From Sphagnum compactum (taxonomy: Eukaryota > Bryophyta > Sphagnopsida > Sphagnales): 64,000 nucleotides of DNA. Of this stretch, positions 63,501 through 64,000 are shown piece after piece. The notes beneath the pieces are model-generated. The model saw only the letters and a program-made list of their open reading frames with translations, ran no database searches and was not told the origin of the DNA. Location: NCBI GenBank assembly GCA_965153455.1, contig OZ234493.1, positions 7,492,213 through 7,556,212 on the forward strand, in the 5' to 3' direction. Both the position numbers and the translations under genes were made by a program. The number at the start of each line of letters is the position of its first letter. The first letter of the stretch is position 1.

Positions 63501-64000
63501 GAAACTTCATCAAGCTTGCTTGCAAGCTGTTTCTTCTCGGCTGCAGGCCTCTGCAACCATCGGTTTAGTTCTTCAATCTCAGAGAGTAATTTCGCCTTGT
63601 CATGCTCCAGGCTTTGAACCTGAAGCTTCAATTTGCTCGACACTGCAAGAAGCTCAACACCTTCTGCATTGGCCCTTGCTCTCTCTTGCTCCAACTCAGC
63701 AATTTTGACTGTCAATGCCACGTTCTCTTCCTGGAGTTCCTGAAAGCATCAACAGAGTTTCATCGGACCCATGAACATGGACTGGATTCAGCAATCCCCT
63801 CAGCAGTGAAAGGAAAAAAACCCAAACACTGCAACTCTAGCTGGAACACTGGAGCAAGATTCTCCCATTTTTTGGAGAAGGACTGCAATTCTACATACCT
63901 TTTCCCTGCACAATTCCTCCAGTCTTTGTGTCAAGTCCTTAACTTTGGAATGCAAAAGTTCATTTTGTTCAGTGAGTCCCTGAATCTGCTGCCCAAGCTC
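57558..64000 (-). CDS. TNO1-like (SYP41-interacting type) coiled-coil tethering protein, 3' part, 1576 codons
   Basis: Partial at the right edge. Exons: 63899-64000+, 63149-63739, 61256-62740, 60710-61144, 58938-60596, 58783-58893, 58312-58462, 57964-58045, 57558-57672; all phases close. Most of the product is heptad-like coiled coil. Family signposts are DKLGLAVKKGKGLEKQRDVL, DIIDWLAMEYAHAKETIS then TWTKRCKEAENQATLDR, the C-terminal HVRSSRKPLLGDIAIGV, HSVVDRLDTLW and VGGGRMLMQQPIVRLGL, and a final hydrophobic anchor VYCILLHVWILMLL a few residues before the stop. This matches Arabidopsis TNO1 and its relative At4g31570, large trans-Golgi-network proteins that bind the syntaxin SYP41 and act in vacuolar trafficking. 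The tail anchor fits a Golgi/TGN membrane tether. Which of the two paralogues it matches best cannot be told without alignment. The N-terminus lies outside the window. It appears intact. Confidence 0.88.
58894..58937 (-). other. Apparent 44-nt intron in the TNO1-like gene
   Basis: Donor ACT|GTAAGG and acceptor TTGTTGCAG|GTG bound 44 nt. Removing it joins TERKDTELHMT to VELQTTELHAEKLQAEV in phase 0, and the downstream exons then read to the family's C-terminus. Retaining it shifts the frame and ends the protein within about 25 codons. Confidence 0.7.

Overview
This looks like nuclear DNA of a land plant. Protein genes are cut by GT-AG introns that keep the reading frame exactly, long AT-rich intergenic stretches carry decayed CACTA, Helitron-type and MITE sequences, and short runs of the plant telomere motif TTTAGGG occur twice. 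The species cannot be named from the sequence. I see no bacterial operon, CRISPR array or viral gene.

Four genes can be supported. (1) 784-4500, minus strand: a nine-exon gene for a 369-residue, strongly diverged CNOT9/CAF40 (Rcd1) protein, a CCR4-NOT subunit family. (2) 33200-38617, plus strand: a 13-exon gene for a 761-residue MINDY-family deubiquitinase. It has the catalytic Gln, Cys and His, two ubiquitin-binding-like helices, a very long insert inside the catalytic fold and a C-terminal CaaX-like end (CTIM). (3) 45712-47562, minus strand: a 616-codon open frame for a low-complexity plant protein that weakly recalls DUF688 proteins, with a possible upstream ORF. (4) 57558 to beyond 64000, minus strand: the 3' part of a large coiled-coil protein of the TNO1 (SYP41-interacting, trans-Golgi) type ending in a membrane anchor. 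One of its introns appears to be only 44 nt long. I assembled the three multi-exon genes by hand from splice sites, phases and remembered family alignments; every phase closes.

Layout. 0.8-4.5 kb CNOT9-like gene. 5.7-7.5 kb (minus) and 11.0-14.3 kb (plus) decayed CACTA transposon proteins. 14.3-18.1 kb extremely AT-rich, with a degenerate strand-asymmetric minisatellite at 16.3-17.9 kb. About 18.2 kb a tRNA-like SINE head. 23.2-28.6 kb tandem duplications, a DEAD-box helicase fragment and an inverted relative of the minisatellite. 31.8-38.6 kb MINDY gene with its 5' leader. 40.1-42.1 kb two inverted MITE-like elements, one of them inside a Helitron-type endonuclease remnant. 44.5-45.7 kb two minisatellites. 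45.7-47.8 kb DUF688-like gene. 49.8-50.6 kb a second, internally inverted copy of the endonuclease remnant. 54.7-55.2 kb an unexplained open stretch and an interstitial telomere motif. 57.6-64 kb TNO1-like gene.

The genes do not form one pathway. They are ordinary cellular genes (mRNA decay, deubiquitination, Golgi trafficking, unknown) separated by transposon debris. The most interesting points are the diverged CNOT9 paralogue, the domain layout of the MINDY enzyme, the 44-nt intron, the MITE pair with matching ATT target duplications, and the strand-switching minisatellite family.
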